Source of the DNA: Chitinophaga sp. LS1
GTDB taxonomy: Bacteria; Bacteroidota; Bacteroidia; Chitinophagales; Chitinophagaceae
NCBI RefSeq assembly: GCF_034274695.1
Contig: NZ_CP128362.1
Span: 7,070,501-7,134,500, forward strand
Reading direction: 5' to 3'
DNA length: 64,000 nt
The notes beneath the pieces were generated by a model. It saw only the letters and a list, made by a program, of their open reading frames with translations, was not told the DNA's origin and did not search any database. The translations under genes and the position numbers were made by a program. Below, in pieces: positions 47,296 to 57,832 of this stretch; within the stretch, counting starts at the first letter, position 1; each line of letters begins with the position of its first letter.

Positions 47296-50200
47296 TTAAT
47301 TGTTAAAGTTCCTTACCAGTGTAGTGTATCCTTTGATCACTTCCCATCCTGAACTAGCTGTGCGTTTGATTCGCAGCAGATAGAAATAAGTCCCTTCGTT
47401 CAAGCCATCTCCTTTCCATGTATTCTGGTAGTTCTTTTGTCTGAATACTTCGTTACCCCAACGGTTTACGATGATCAGTTCAGTTTCAGCATACTGGCTG
47501 AGGCCTCTGATTTCGAATACATCGTTCTGCCCATCGCCGTTCGGTGTGAACAGGGTTGGTACGGTGATCTCTGCGAATGAGGTAGAGATCCTGACAGTAG
47601 CGGTGTTGGTGGTTTTACCATCAGCGGTTGTCACTGTGTAAGTGAAGGAATCTTCACCGGTGTAACCTGTAGCAGGTGTGTAGGTGATGATACCGTTGCT
47701 GTTTACGACTACTGAACCGTGGGTAGGTTGATCTATGATTGTTACAGTACCAGGATCGAAGGTCGAAGTACCTGCGCTATCGTTGGCGAGGACGTCGATG
47801 TCGAGTGGTGTGTTGGCGACTACTGTTACACTGTCGTTTACGGCAATTGGGTTGTTGGAGGTATCAGGTGTTACGGTAACGGTTACGGTAACGGTTGTGC
47901 TACCGCCTTTGCCATCGCTGATCACAACAGTGAAGGTGTCATCGCCAGTGTAGCCTGGTTCCGGTGTGTAAGTGTATGTACCGTCATCATTTACTACTAC
48001 GGAGCCGTGAGCTGGATCGTCGCCTTTGGTGAAGGTGAGTGGATCGCCATCAGGATCATTAGCTGTGATGGTGCCAGTAGCAGGGGTGTCCTGCCCGGTG
48101 GTGATGGTTTCGCCACCGGTTACTACTGGCGGGTTGTTGGTACTTGTTGTTGGTGGCGTTACAGTTACTGTTACTGTCACCGTGGTAGTACCACCTTTGC
48201 CATCGTCTATGATAACAGTGAAGGTGTCATCGCCGGTGTAGCCAGATGTTGGTGTGTAAGTGTATGTACCATCAACATTTACTACTACGGAACCGTGAGC
48301 TGGATCGTCGCCTTTGGTGAAGGTGAGTGGATCGCCATCAGGATCATTAGCTGTGATGGTGCCAGTAGCAGGGGTGTCCTGCCCGGTGGTGATGGTTTCG
48401 CCACCGGTTACTACTGGATCGTGATTGACTGAATTTACAGTAACTGTCACGGTGATTTCGGTAGAGCCACTATTGCCATCGCTAACGATAACAGTGAAGG
48501 TATCATTGCCGGTGAAACCGGTAGATGGTGTGTAAGTGTAAGTACCGTCAGGATTTACGACTACGGAGCCATTTGATGGTTCAACCCCTTTGCTGTAAGT
48601 CAGCGGGTCACCATCTACATCAGTAGCGGTTACACTGCTGGTCAGTGGGGTGTCTTCACTAGTTTGTTCAGTCGTGTTTGAGCCAGATGGATCATCGTTT
48701 ACAGGGTGAACTGTGATATTGACTGTGATTGTTGCAGTCGATGTTCCATCGCTTACTGTTACTGTAAAGCTATCAGCACCATTATAATTAGTAGCTGGAG
48801 TGTAAGTATATGTACCATCACTATTTACAACTACAGAACCATGTGCAGGATCAGTAGCCTTGGTATAAGTAAGTACATCACCATCTACATCGGTACCTGT
48901 TACCTGGCTGGTCAGCGCTACATCTTCATTCGTTTCTTCTGTAAACGTACCTCCTACAGGGGCATCATTTACTGAATGTACTGTGATATTGACTGTGATT
49001 GTTGCAGTCGATGTTCCATCGCTTACTGTTACTGTGAAGCTATCCGCACCATTATAATTAGTAGCAGGAGTGTAAGTATATGTACCATCACTATTTACAA
49101 CTACAGAACCATGTGCAGGATCAGTAGCCTTGGTATAAGTAAGTACATCACCATCTACATCTGTGCCTGTTACCTGGCTGGTCAGCGCAACATCTTCATT
49201 CGTTTCTTCTGTAAACGTACCTCCTACTGGGGCATTATTTACAGCGTGTACTGTAATATTTACAGTGATTATTGCAGTCGATGTTCCATCGCTTACTGTT
49301 ACTGTGAAGCTATCCGCACCATTATAATTAGTGGCAGGAGTGTAAGTATATGTACCATCACTATTCACCACTACCGTACCATGTGCAGGATCAGTAGCCT
49401 TGGTATAAGTCAGTACATCACCATCTACATCTGTACCTGTTACTTGACTGGTCAGTGCTACATCTTCATTCGTTTCCTCTGTGAATGTGCCTCCTACAGG
49501 GGCATTATTTACTGGATGTACTGTGATATTGACTGTGATTGTTGCAGTCGATGTTCCATCGCTTACTGTTACGGTGAAGCTATCCGCACCATTATAATTA
49601 GTAGCTGGAGTGTAAGTATATGTACCATCACTATTCACCACTACCGTACCATGTGCAGGATCAGTAGCCTTGGTATAAGTCAGCACATCGCCATCTACAT
49701 CTGTGCCTGTTACCTGACTGGTCAGTGCAACATCTTCATTGGTTTCCTCTGTAAACGTGCCTCCTACTGGGGCATTATTTACTGGATGTACTGTGATATT
49801 GACTGTGATTGTTGCAGTCGATGTTCCATCGCTTACTGTTACTGTGAAGCTATCAGGACCATTATAATTAGTAGCTGGAGTATAAGTATATGTACCATCA
49901 CTATTAACCACTACCGTACCATGTGCAGGATCAGTAGCCTTGGTATAAGTAAGTACATCACCATCTACATCTGTGCCTGTTACCTGGCTGGTCAGCGCTA
50001 CATCCTCATTCGTTTCCTCTGTGAATGTGCCTCCTACAGGGGCATCATTTACTGAATGTACTGTGATATTGACTGTGATTGTTGCAGTCGATGTTCCATC
50101 GCTTACTGTTACTGTAAAGCTATCAGCACCATTATAATTAGTAGCTGGAGTGTAAGTATATGTACCATCACTATTTACAACTACAGAACCATGTGCAGGA

Positions 50201-50661
50201 TCAGTAGCCTTGGTATAAGTCAGTACATCACCATCTACATCTGTGCCTGTTACCTGGCTGGTCAGCGCTACATCCTCATTCGTTTCCTCTGTGAATGTGC
50301 CTCCTACAGGGGCATCATTTACTGAATGTACTGTGATATTGACTGTGATTGTTGCAGTCGATGTTCCATCGCTTACTGTTACTGTAAAGCTATCAGCACC
50401 ATTATAATTAGTAGCTGGAGTGTAAGTATATGTACCATCACTATTTACAACTACAGAACCATGTGCAGGATCAGTAGCCTTGGTATAAGTAAGTACATCA
50501 CCATCTACATCTGTGCCTGTTACTTGACTGGTCAGTGCTACATCTTCATTCGTTTCCTCTGTGAATGTGCCTCCTACAGGGGCATTATTTACTGGATGAA
50601 CTGTTATATTGACTGTGATTGTTGCAGTCGATGTTCCATCGCAGTTACTGTTACTGTAAAG
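47296..50661 (-). CDS. Giant tandem-95/cadherin-like adhesin, C-terminal part with T9SS type B sorting domain
   Basis: The downstream part of the gene that begins at 55680. Its frame is open from 50661 to the stop at 47296 and has no natural start (a GTG at 49911 is inside a repeat). It holds ~90-residue cadherin-like repeats ([40 protein letters not shown]), then more diverged copies ([33 protein letters not shown]) and a type B T9SS sorting domain at the end ([40 protein letters not shown]). Without the three indels at 50640-50905, this and 50875-55680 would form one protein of about 2795 residues. Followed after 20 bases by porP/sprF. Confidence 0.85.
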   Translation of the reverse strand, partial: LYSNSNCDGTSTATITVNITVHPVNNAPVGGTFTEETNEDVALTSQVTGTDVDGDVLTYTKATDPAHGSVVVNSDGTYTYTPATNYNGADSFTVTVSDGTSTATITVNITVHSVNDAPVGGTFTEETNEDVALTSQVTGTDVDGDVLTYTKATDPAHGSVVVNSDGTYTYTPATNYNGADSFTVTVSDGTSTATITVNITVHSVNDAPVGGTFTEETNEDVALTSQVTGTDVDGDVLTYTKATDPAHGTVVVNSDGTYTYTPATNYNGPDSFTVTVSDGTSTATITVNITVHPVNNAPVGGTFTEETNEDVALTSQVTGTDVDGDVLTYTKATDPAHGTVVVNSDGTYTYTPATNYNGADSFTVTVSDGTSTATITVNITVHPVNNAPVGGTFTEETNEDVALTSQVTGTDVDGDVLTYTKATDPAHGTVVVNSDGTYTYTPATNYNGADSFTVTVSDGTSTAIITVNITVHAVNNAPVGGTFTEETNEDVALTSQVTGTDVDGDVLTYTKATDPAHGSVVVNSDGTYTYTPATNYNGADSFTVTVSDGTSTATITVNITVHSVNDAPVGGTFTEETNEDVALTSQVTGTDVDGDVLTYTKATDPAHGSVVVNSDGTYTYTPATNYNGADSFTVTVSDGTSTATITVNITVHPVNDDPSGSNTTEQTSEDTPLTSSVTATDVDGDPLTYSKGVEPSNGSVVVNPDGTYTYTPSTGFTGNDTFTVIVSDGNSGSTEITVTVTVNSVNHDPVVTGGETITTGQDTPATGTITANDPDGDPLTFTKGDDPAHGSVVVNVDGTYTYTPTSGYTGDDTFTVIIDDGKGGTTTVTVTVTVTPPTTSTNNPPVVTGGETITTGQDTPATGTITANDPDGDPLTFTKGDDPAHGSVVVNDDGTYTYTPEPGYTGDDTFTVVISDGKGGSTTVTVTVTVTPDTSNNPIAVNDSVTVVANTPLDIDVLANDSAGTSTFDPGTVTIIDQPTHGSVVVNSNGIITYTPATGYTGEDSFTYTVTTADGKTTNTATVRISTSFAEITVPTLFTPNGDGQNDVFEIRGLSQYAETELIIVNRWGNEVFRQKNYQNTWKGDGLNEGTYFYLLRIKRTASSGWEVIKGYTTLVRNFNN

Positions 50662-51410
50662 CTATCAGCACCATTATAATTAGTGGCAGGAGTGTAAGTA
50701 TATGTACCATCACTATTTACAACTACAGAACCATGTGCAGGATCAGTAGCCTTGGTATAAGTAAGTACATCACCATCTACATCTGTGCCTGTTACTTGCT
50801 GGTCAGTGCTACATCTTCATTCGTTTCCTCTGTGAACGTGCCTCCTACAGGGGCATCATTTACTGGATGTACTGTTATATTGACTGTGATTGTTGCAGTC
50901 TCGATGTTCCATCGCTTACTGTTACTGTGAAGCTATCCGCACCATTATAATTAGTAGCTGGTGTATAAGTATATGTACCATCACTATTCACCACTACCGT
51001 ACCATGTGCAAGATCGGTTGCCTTGGTATAAGTCAGCACATCACCATCTACATCTGTACCTGTTACCTGGCTGGTCAGCGCTACATCTTCATCAGTTTCC
51101 TCTGTAAACGTACCTCCTACAGGTGCATCATTTACAGCGTGTACTGTAATATTGACTGTGATTGTTGCAGTCGATGTTCCATCACTTACAGTTACTGTGA
51201 AGCTATCCGCACCATTATAATTAGTAGCAGGAGTGTAAGTATATGTACCATCACTATTCACCACTACCGTACCATGTGCAGGATCGGTAGCCTTGGTATA
51301 AGTCAGTACATCGCCATCTACATCTGTACCTGTTACATGACTAGCCAGCGCTACATCTTCATCAGTTTCCTCTGTAAACGTGCCTCCTACCGGCGCATCA
51401 TTTACTGGAT
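48700..51410 (-). repeat. 270-bp near-identical repeats in the giant adhesin gene
   Basis: About ten 270-bp units (90 residues each) start near 48706, 48976, 49246, 49516, 49786, 50056, 50326, 50596, 50867, 51139 and 51409. Spacing is exactly 270 except 271 and 272 around 50596-51139, where three small indels sit. Two further related units at about 47950-48430 are also nearly identical to each other. Confidence 0.95.
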
Positions 51411-54400
51411 GTACCGTAATATTTACAGTAATTGTACCTGTCCCACCATTACCATCACTTAAAGCAATTGTGAAACTATCCGGACCATTATAATTAGTAG
51501 CCGGTGTATAAGTATAAGTACCATCACTATTAACCACTACCGTACCATGTGCAGGATCAGCTCCTTTTGAATATATCACCGCATCACCATCCACATCCGT
51601 AGCAGTTACATAGCCATTCAATGCCACATCCTCATTCGTATCTTCATTCGTATCCGGACCAGATGGATTATCATTCACCGGATTAATAGTGATATTCACC
51701 GTAATCGTTGCTGTGCCACCATTACCATCACTTACCAGTACCGTGAAACCATCCGTTCCATTATAATCAGCAGTCGGAACATATGTATAAGTACCATCTG
51801 TATTCACCGTCACCGTACCATGCGCAGGATCTGTGCCTTTGGTATATGTCAGGACATCGCCATCTGCATCTGTCGTACTTACACTGCTGTCCAACGTAAC
51901 ATCTTCATTAATCGTATTATTTACAGTGGCATCTACAGGATTATGATTCACCTTCTTCACCGTAATATTTACTGTAATGATGGAACTACCACCATTACCA
52001 TCACTCACCGTCACTGTAAACACATCTGTACCGATATAACCTGTAGTCGGTATATATTGATATGTACCATCACTATTCACTGTCACCGTGCCATGAGAAG
52101 TATTAGTCAATAAAGTAAATGTAACCGCATCTCCATCCAGATCTGTAGCCGTTACGTTACTATCCAGCTCAGTATCCTGATTTGTTTCTTCATTCGTATC
52201 AGGCCCCGTCGGCGCATCATTCACAGCTGTAATACCCAGGGGAATCGTACCCGTAGCCGTCATTGTACCACCACTTCCGGTATTCCCATTATCAGAAATA
52301 GTCACCGTAATCACCTCTGAAGCCGGAGGCGTATGTGAAGCAGAATACGTTAGGTTACCTCCTGAAATATAACTATTGATAGCAGACAATGTACCTGACA
52401 ACGTAATGCTTCCACCAGTTCCCGTCACCGTCACACCCGCTACTGTAGCAGTATTGAACCAACCTGTCGGCACAGTAAAAGTTACTGTTATTGTACCCGT
52501 ACCCGCATCCACATCTGCAAATGACACATCCTTCAATGAAGCAGGAGTATCTTCTGTCACCGCCAGACCCGTAGGCAGGGAAATAGTCGGTGCATCATTG
52601 ACAGGTGTAATATTAATCGTCATGGTCGCTGCCGTGGTCGCATAAGATGTACCATCAGAACCATTCCACTGGAAGGATGTCGTACCATTCCAATTCGCTG
52701 TCGGCGTAAATACAATCTTAGCCAGATCTGCCGCTGCTATTTCCTGCCCTGCAGTAATAATGACTCCATTCAGCTTGAAGCTACCATTCTGTGGCAAACT
52801 TACTATCTTAATCTTTGACAATGCCGTTCCATCAGGATCAGTATATACACTGGTAAAGTTCGCTGCTGTAAAAGTTAATGGATTATCTTCTGCCGCTGAT
52901 ACACTATTATCCGATACAGTCGGTAGGTTGTTCACTACCGCCGATACCGTGAATGTATATGTTGCACGATCCGTATTACTATCATCATTCGTGATACTAA
53001 TTACGGCTGTGTAAGTACCAATCGCATGTGATGCCGGATCGAAGGTCACTGTAAAACCAAGACCGGAACCACTTGTGATCGATGTACCAGTAGGCTGTGA
53101 AGTCACACTAAAACCAGCATCTCCACTGATTGCTACAATAGGAGTACCCGTCAGTGTGATCGTACCTGTACCTATGTTCTGTACAATAAAGGTATTACTC
53201 ACCAACCCACCTGCTGTCGTCAACACGCCGTAGTAAGTACCATCGGTTGCGGAAGTCGTCGTCTTGTTGTCTGCAATGGAAGAACCATTACCTGTTACAT
53301 TGACTCTCGGAGAGGTTAATATATATATACTAGTGGTTGACGAAGGCCCCGTTTCTTTACCATCATTCAATGCGATCGTGATGGTACGGGTCGTAGTCGT
53401 CGGCGAAGCCTTTGTATTCATGTACTGAATCAGCTTCAACGCCTCTGCATAAGCTGCAGCAGATGCCACACCAGATAAAGTAATCGTTGTTGTATTTGCA
53501 CCAGAAATGGTAATGCCTGAAGGCAGCGTACCATTCAGTATCAGGTATTCTGATGTACCATCCAGGTCATTCGTCAACGTAATTGTCGCACTGGAAATAT
53601 TATCACCATCCGGATCTGTCACCGTTACATCATTGTCAGTCACATTGGCTCCAGTCGCGCTGCCCGCTGCAAAGTAATTGATATAATTCTTTGTGGTGGC
53701 GCCAGAACTGCTATCTGCATCCAGGTTTACCACCGGACAGTTATTCACCGCAATCTGAGCAGTGATCAGGTTATTGTCGTAATAACATTCTTTATAAGTA
53801 CTGTTCTGATTCGCCAGACTTGATAATGTGAAAGGCGTACCTACTGCAGTCCCTACTCCACCACTTACATATGAACCATTATCATTCAGGATCATCGTCA
53901 GCGGAATATTCACATTGCTGAAACTGCTGAGGTCAAGGTCAAAATCAAAGGTCCGGCACTCCCCCTGTGGTATATCCTCACTGAATGTACCTGTATATAT
54001 TAAGATCGCAGCAGGATCTGTGGTCGGATCACCAGAGTAAAAAGACACCGGCATGCCACCATTGCTATTACCAGCACCCGGGTTACATACGTTCACAGAT
54101 GCCTTTACAATATTACAGGAACTCCCTTTTGAGAAAGTAATTCCTGTTGTACTAAACGCCACATCCGGACGTGAACCATAATAATCACACGAAAGCAGGA
54201 ACTGGTAACTCGGGTTAGCCAGACCTGTTTTATTGATGACGGTCAGTTTACTCTTGTCGGAAGACAAAAAGAAACTGATATCATATACTCCACCTGAGGA
54301 GTTCTTGAACCCAACTGTTCCCGAAGCAGTACGTGTACTGGTACTATCCAGCGGCACATCTTTAAAGGCATAGTTGTCATCCCTTCTGATTGTACCACTT

Positions 54401-55680
54401 AGACCCACCTGCTGGTAAAAGTAACCGGTTACTGTCCCTGCTGTCAGGTCTATATAGCCGTAGGCCGCCAGTGAGTTTTCATTGCTCTCCCTGTCAGTAT
54501 TTACAGCATTACCAGTTTCATTAAAATATATAAAGTTAGTACCTGAAGGAATGGTAAATGTACGCTTCGCACCCCAGGTATAACTACCATCCAGAATGGC
54601 TGAGATGTCAGAATCAATAAACTCTGTACTCATTCCCAATCCCACACGGGAGTAAAATTCTATTACATACGCATCATCAAAGTCTCTGGCATAGTTCGCA
54701 TCTCTCTTTATAATCAGGTTCCCCCCGGATACATAAATCGTAGGATCATATACACCCACACCGCCTGCCAATACTCTCTTACTGGAATAATCACCAGCAA
54801 TGACGCCGGATGATAACATGCTGGCGGTAGCAGTAGCCGACTTATTATTGATAACATAGGTAGATCTTCTGTCTACAGAACCTCCATTTGCCAATGTCAC
54901 AAAACCATCCAATGTACCGGCTGTAAGGTCAATACCAAAACGCATATTAGCATACCCTTCTTCTGTACCGGATGTTGAATTCAGGTCGCTATAACTGGAG
55001 TTTGTACCCTTGGCAGAAATAATAACAATTTCAGCACCGGAAGGAATGGGAATACTCAAATCGGTATTCGTCGTCGATGTTCCGTGCAGCAATGCCCTGA
55101 TCTGGGGTTCCAGCGGACTAAGCGAGTTGTTATAAGGCGACAGGTATTCTACATAATAAGAGGAGTGAGTAGCTGTTGCATTTTCTGTAATAGTCAGCGT
55201 AGATCCTGAAATGGAAAACTTCACATTGTTCAGGTAAGGCGTCGCATCCCCGATTTTACTGGACTGCTTAATGGTATCGCCCAGGGCCACATTCTTCCAT
55301 CCATATACGTTGGTACCAGAACCATCGGTATTGGTATTCTTCGCATAGTTTACGTAACCGGAAGATGTAGCATTGCCCACATCAATGATTGCATTAATGG
55401 TGATGAAGTCCTCATCTCCCTGATCATAATCAGAAGCCCCGGTGGTAATACCTGTTTCGGAAGAAACATACACCGCGATGGATTTAGTCCCGGTCGGAAT
55501 GGTAAAGGTGGGGGCTGCGCCTCCGGGAGCTCTGTATTTGGCTTCTATGCCTAATACGTCGGCTCTTTTACCACCGCTTGGACTGCATGGACTGTAAGGT
55601 AACTGGGCCTTTGCCAGAAACGGGAACGCTATTAAGCAGATGCAAATGCTTAACGCTACTTTAATGAAATTTTCTTTCAT
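50875..55680 (-). CDS. Giant tandem-95/cadherin-like adhesin, N-terminal part (frame broken at 50.9 kb)
   Basis: 1601 residues before a premature stop. Signal peptide (MKENFIKVALSICICLIAFPFLAKAQ). Residues ~30-520 are a non-repeat surface region with Ser/Thr/Gly-rich strands (IYVSGGNLIIKRDANY). Then come Ig-like and cadherin-like units (NLPTVSDNSVSAAEDNPLT, TNEETNQDTELDSNVTATD) and the first 90-residue repeats. The frame shifts at an extra TC near 50901 (GTSTATITV becomes [11 protein letters not shown] and stops). The three clustered indels sum to +3, so the gene is probably intact in nature or its repeat has a consensus error. The intact protein would be a T9SS-exported surface adhesin partnered by PorP/SprF. 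Confidence 0.85.
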   Translation of the reverse strand: MKENFIKVALSICICLIAFPFLAKAQLPYSPCSPSGGKRADVLGIEAKYRAPGGAAPTFTIPTGTKSIAVYVSSETGITTGASDYDQGDEDFITINAIIDVGNATSSGYVNYAKNTNTDGSGTNVYGWKNVALGDTIKQSSKIGDATPYLNNVKFSISGSTLTITENATATHSSYYVEYLSPYNNSLSPLEPQIRALLHGTSTTNTDLSIPIPSGAEIVIISAKGTNSSYSDLNSTSGTEEGYANMRFGIDLTAGTLDGFVTLANGGSVDRRSTYVINNKSATATASMLSSGVIAGDYSSKRVLAGGVGVYDPTIYVSGGNLIIKRDANYARDFDDAYVIEFYSRVGLGMSTEFIDSDISAILDGSYTWGAKRTFTIPSGTNFIYFNETGNAVNTDRESNENSLAAYGYIDLTAGTVTGYFYQQVGLSGTIRRDDNYAFKDVPLDSTSTRTASGTVGFKNSSGGVYDISFFLSSDKSKLTVINKTGLANPSYQFLLSCDYYGSRPDVAFSTTGITFSKGSSCNIVKASVNVCNPGAGNSNGGMPVSFYSGDPTTDPAAILIYTGTFSEDIPQGECRTFDFDLDLSSFSNVNIPLTMILNDNGSYVSGGVGTAVGTPFTLSSLANQNSTYKECYYDNNLITAQIAVNNCPVVNLDADSSSGATTKNYINYFAAGSATGANVTDNDVTVTDPDGDNISSATITLTNDLDGTSEYLILNGTLPSGITISGANTTTITLSGVASAAAYAEALKLIQYMNTKASPTTTTRTITIALNDGKETGPSSTTSIYILTSPRVNVTGNGSSIADNKTTTSATDGTYYGVLTTAGGLVSNTFIVQNIGTGTITLTGTPIVAISGDAGFSVTSQPTGTSITSGSGLGFTVTFDPASHAIGTYTAVISITNDDSNTDRATYTFTVSAVVNNLPTVSDNSVSAAEDNPLTFTAANFTSVYTDPDGTALSKIKIVSLPQNGSFKLNGVIITAGQEIAAADLAKIVFTPTANWNGTTSFQWNGSDGTSYATTAATMTINITPVNDAPTISLPTGLAVTEDTPASLKDVSFADVDAGTGTITVTFTVPTGWFNTATVAGVTVTGTGGSITLSGTLSAINSYISGGNLTYSASHTPPASEVITVTISDNGNTGSGGTMTATGTIPLGITAVNDAPTGPDTNEETNQDTELDSNVTATDLDGDAVTFTLLTNTSHGTVTVNSDGTYQYIPTTGYIGTDVFTVTVSDGNGGSSIITVNITVKKVNHNPVDATVNNTINEDVTLDSSVSTTDADGDVLTYTKGTDPAHGTVTVNTDGTYTYVPTADYNGTDGFTVLVSDGNGGTATITVNITINPVNDNPSGPDTNEDTNEDVALNGYVTATDVDGDAVIYSKGADPAHGTVVVNSDGTYTYTPATNYNGPDSFTIALSDGNGGTGTITVNITVHPVNDAPVGGTFTEETDEDVALASHVTGTDVDGDVLTYTKATDPAHGTVVVNSDGTYTYTPATNYNGADSFTVTVSDGTSTATITVNITVHAVNDAPVGGTFTEETDEDVALTSQVTGTDVDGDVLTYTKATDLAHGTVVVNSDGTYTYTPATNYNGADSFTVTVSDGTSRLQQSQSI

Positions 55681-56018
55681 AGGTATGCGAAAAAGTGCGC
55701 GGACGTGAAGCCAGTGATTTCATAGATTTCAGGTGAGTATTGTACCATGGAAGTGGTCAAGACATACCTTGGCCCAAAGAAAATACAGGTGACGAATTAG
55801 ACCTCACGAACAATGCGAATTTTTACTGAACAATGCGTTTTTGATAAATGCAACCCATAATTTTCGTACGGATTACGGGCTTTACATTTACCTAAGGGGC
55901 AAATATATAAATATTTGTCGTATATATTTAAAAAATAATTTCAGATAATGTTTGATTTATAGCAAGTAAGAGGATTTACTACCACGGGAAAAAGATCTGC
56001 CTGTAAATGCTCATAGAA
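55681..56018. other. Leader/promoter region of the giant adhesin gene
   Basis: No gene. On the minus strand TATATTTG (55900-55907) fits the -7 consensus TAnnTTTG, which would give a leader of roughly 210 bases; no convincing -33 element was seen. The sequence is strongly AT-rich around 55900-55960. Confidence 0.35.
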
Positions 56019-56387
56019 TTACTTACCTGTTGATACCCAATGCACTGCTTCGGAAAACTGCTCCGCCCCAAATCCCTTGAATGTACCAGGTACGAATATG
56101 CTGAACACGTCGGTAAATTTATTCAGGAAATCAGAACCTGATACAATCGCAACCCTGTTCCATTTTGAAATCTCCATGATGCCGAGTAATGCATCTTGTA
56201 ACCAGGCTCCCATGGTCCAGTTTTTTAACGGGGTTTCTATGATCATCAGATAATTGAGTTCGCCGGTACGACTGACCAACTCCCTCACTACCGGATCTAC
56301 GATGTTGAGAAAATTGTCCTGCGTAACTTCGCCGGTGGCTTTAAAGCCGACCATATTGTTGGGCATGGATGGAAGGATCTCTATCAT
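56019..56387 (-). CDS. SpoIIAA-like (STAS/Sec14) domain protein
   Basis: 122 residues, a single SpoIIAA-like domain: MIEILPSMPNNMVGFKATGEVTQDNF, VSRTGELNYLMIIETPLKNWTMGAWLQDALLGIMEISKWNRVAIVSG in order, ending FSEAVHWV. These soluble alpha/beta proteins are common and their role is mostly unknown (lipid or small-molecule binding, or stress). No kinase or phosphatase partner nearby. It is a single gene in the gap between the adhesin and the GH114-like gene. Confidence 0.88.
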   Translation of the reverse strand: MIEILPSMPNNMVGFKATGEVTQDNFLNIVDPVVRELVSRTGELNYLMIIETPLKNWTMGAWLQDALLGIMEISKWNRVAIVSGSDFLNKFTDVFSIFVPGTFKGFGAEQFSEAVHWVSTGK

Positions 56388-56670
56388 TGCTTTCTTTTAC
56401 TACCTGTGCTACAAAAGTCTTGCCTACATTTGTTGTATGACAAAGACACACACCATACAGGAATAGATATGCAGGACCTGGACCGTGAAATCAACATAAT
56501 TTAACTGGACCCATCTGAATCATTTAAACAGTTTTACCACATTTAATAACAATGAAACATACGGGAGTAGCCACTGCTATGAAAAATCATGCGCAGACTG
56601 GCGACTAATTATTTGTTAAAACACCTACTCACCCACTTGTATGTGGCTAAAGGGTAAAAAAAATTTAATA

Positions 56671-56678
56671 TAATTTTG
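56671..56678 (+). promoter_or_regulatory. Possible -7 promoter element of the GH114-like gene
   Basis: TAATTTTG matches the Bacteroidota -7 element TAnnTTTG; no good -33 partner. If it is used, transcription starts near 56684, after the upstream ATG at 56676, which supports the start at 56697. The rest of the 309-base gap (56388-56696) holds nothing recognised. Confidence 0.35.
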
Positions 56679-56696
56679 ATCTATAACCATATTTTC

Positions 56697-57713
56697 ATGA
56701 GACCTATACTTTTGATTCCATTTGCGCTATTTGCCTTAAGCGCCTGTAGCAAGAACAATGATACTGATACCACTTCAGGATCCAACAATGACAGCGCCGC
56801 TGTCGACACCGCCACCAGCGATTACAAACAATCTATGCGTGACTTTGTGATTGGCATCAGCAAGTATGCCAAAGCAGCACATGCCGGGTTTATTGTAGTA
56901 CCACAGAATGGTATTGAACTGGTAACTAAGAACGGAGAAAGTACCGGTACTCCGGATACCGCCTATCTCAATGCCATCGATGCTAACGGTCAGGAAGATC
57001 TGTACTATGGGTATAATGACGATGATGTAGCCACCCCTGCTGCTACTATCAATTACCTGAACCCCCTGCTGAAAATTTCGAAAAATGCAGGGAATACCAT
57101 CCTCGTTACCGATTATTGCGCTACCCATTCCAAAATGACGGATTCTTATACTAAGAACAACGCACAGGGCTACATTTCCTTTGCAGCTGACTCCCGCGGA
57201 CTGGAAGATATTCCTACTTTTCCGTCTCCCATTTATGCAGAGAATACCACAGCTGTGACAAGCATTGGTCAGGCAAAGAACTTCCTCTACCTGATTGATC
57301 CGGCAAGTGGGTATAATTCTAAAACCGCCTTTATCAATGCAGTAAAAGCAACGAATTATGACTTATTGATTACTGATCTGTACTTTGATGGCAGCACATT
57401 TACAGCTGCTGAACTCGCAGAACTGAAAAAGAAAGCGAATGGTGGTTCAAGACTGGTGATTTCTTATATGTCTATTGGAGAAGCTGAAGATTACAGGTAT
57501 TACTGGCAGACCAGCTGGACAAAGACAAAACCAGGCTGGTTAGATGCTGAAAATCCTGACTGGCCGGGGAATTACAAAGTGAAGTACTGGTATAGCGACT
57601 GGCAAAAAATCATTTATGGAAATGATAGCTCTTATACCAAAAAGATACTGAATGCAGGATTTGACGGGGTGTACCTGGATATTATAGATGCATTTGAGTA
57701 TTACGAAAAATAA
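56697..57713 (+). CDS. GH114-like glycoside hydrolase lipoprotein (endo-alpha-1,4-polygalactosaminidase type)
   Basis: 338 residues from Met at 56697 (the frame is open from 56676, but the later start gives a clean lipoprotein signal, MRPILLIPFALFALSAC, and follows the possible promoter). The mature protein has the GH114/TM1410 pattern: FVIGISKYAKAAHAGFIVVPQNG, LLITDLYFDG, RLVISYMSIGEAEDYRYYW, NPDWPGNYKVKYWYSDWQKII and GFDGVYLDIIDAFEYY, with the acidic residues of the barrel. GH114 enzymes cut galactosamine-rich polymers such as fungal galactosaminogalactan. Substrate here is unproven. Ends before a bidirectional terminator. Confidence 0.85.
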   Translation: MRPILLIPFALFALSACSKNNDTDTTSGSNNDSAAVDTATSDYKQSMRDFVIGISKYAKAAHAGFIVVPQNGIELVTKNGESTGTPDTAYLNAIDANGQEDLYYGYNDDDVATPAATINYLNPLLKISKNAGNTILVTDYCATHSKMTDSYTKNNAQGYISFAADSRGLEDIPTFPSPIYAENTTAVTSIGQAKNFLYLIDPASGYNSKTAFINAVKATNYDLLITDLYFDGSTFTAAELAELKKKANGGSRLVISYMSIGEAEDYRYYWQTSWTKTKPGWLDAENPDWPGNYKVKYWYSDWQKIIYGNDSSYTKKILNAGFDGVYLDIIDAFEYYEK

Positions 57714-57787
57714 CCTGCTTAACAGGATATATCAAAAATAAATGAAACTCCTGAGAACCGCATAAATGGAAACCGGGCTCCACATTC

Positions 57788-57832
57788 AAAAAATAGGAGG
57801 GTGTATCTTACTTTTACACCCTCCTATTTTTT
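57788..57832. terminator. Bidirectional terminator overlapping the TfoX-like gene end
   Basis: An 18-bp perfect stem (57788-57805 with 57815-57832), between convergent genes. The right arm includes the stop codon (57824-57826) and last Lys codons of the TfoX-like gene, so its 3' end is part of the terminator. Confidence 0.93.

Noticed and set aside
48706..50930. Long plus-strand frames rich in Cys, Tyr, Ser and Ile in the adhesin repeat region
   Set aside because: They are the antisense reading of the 270-bp repeats, with the period of 90 codons; no ribosome site, odd composition.
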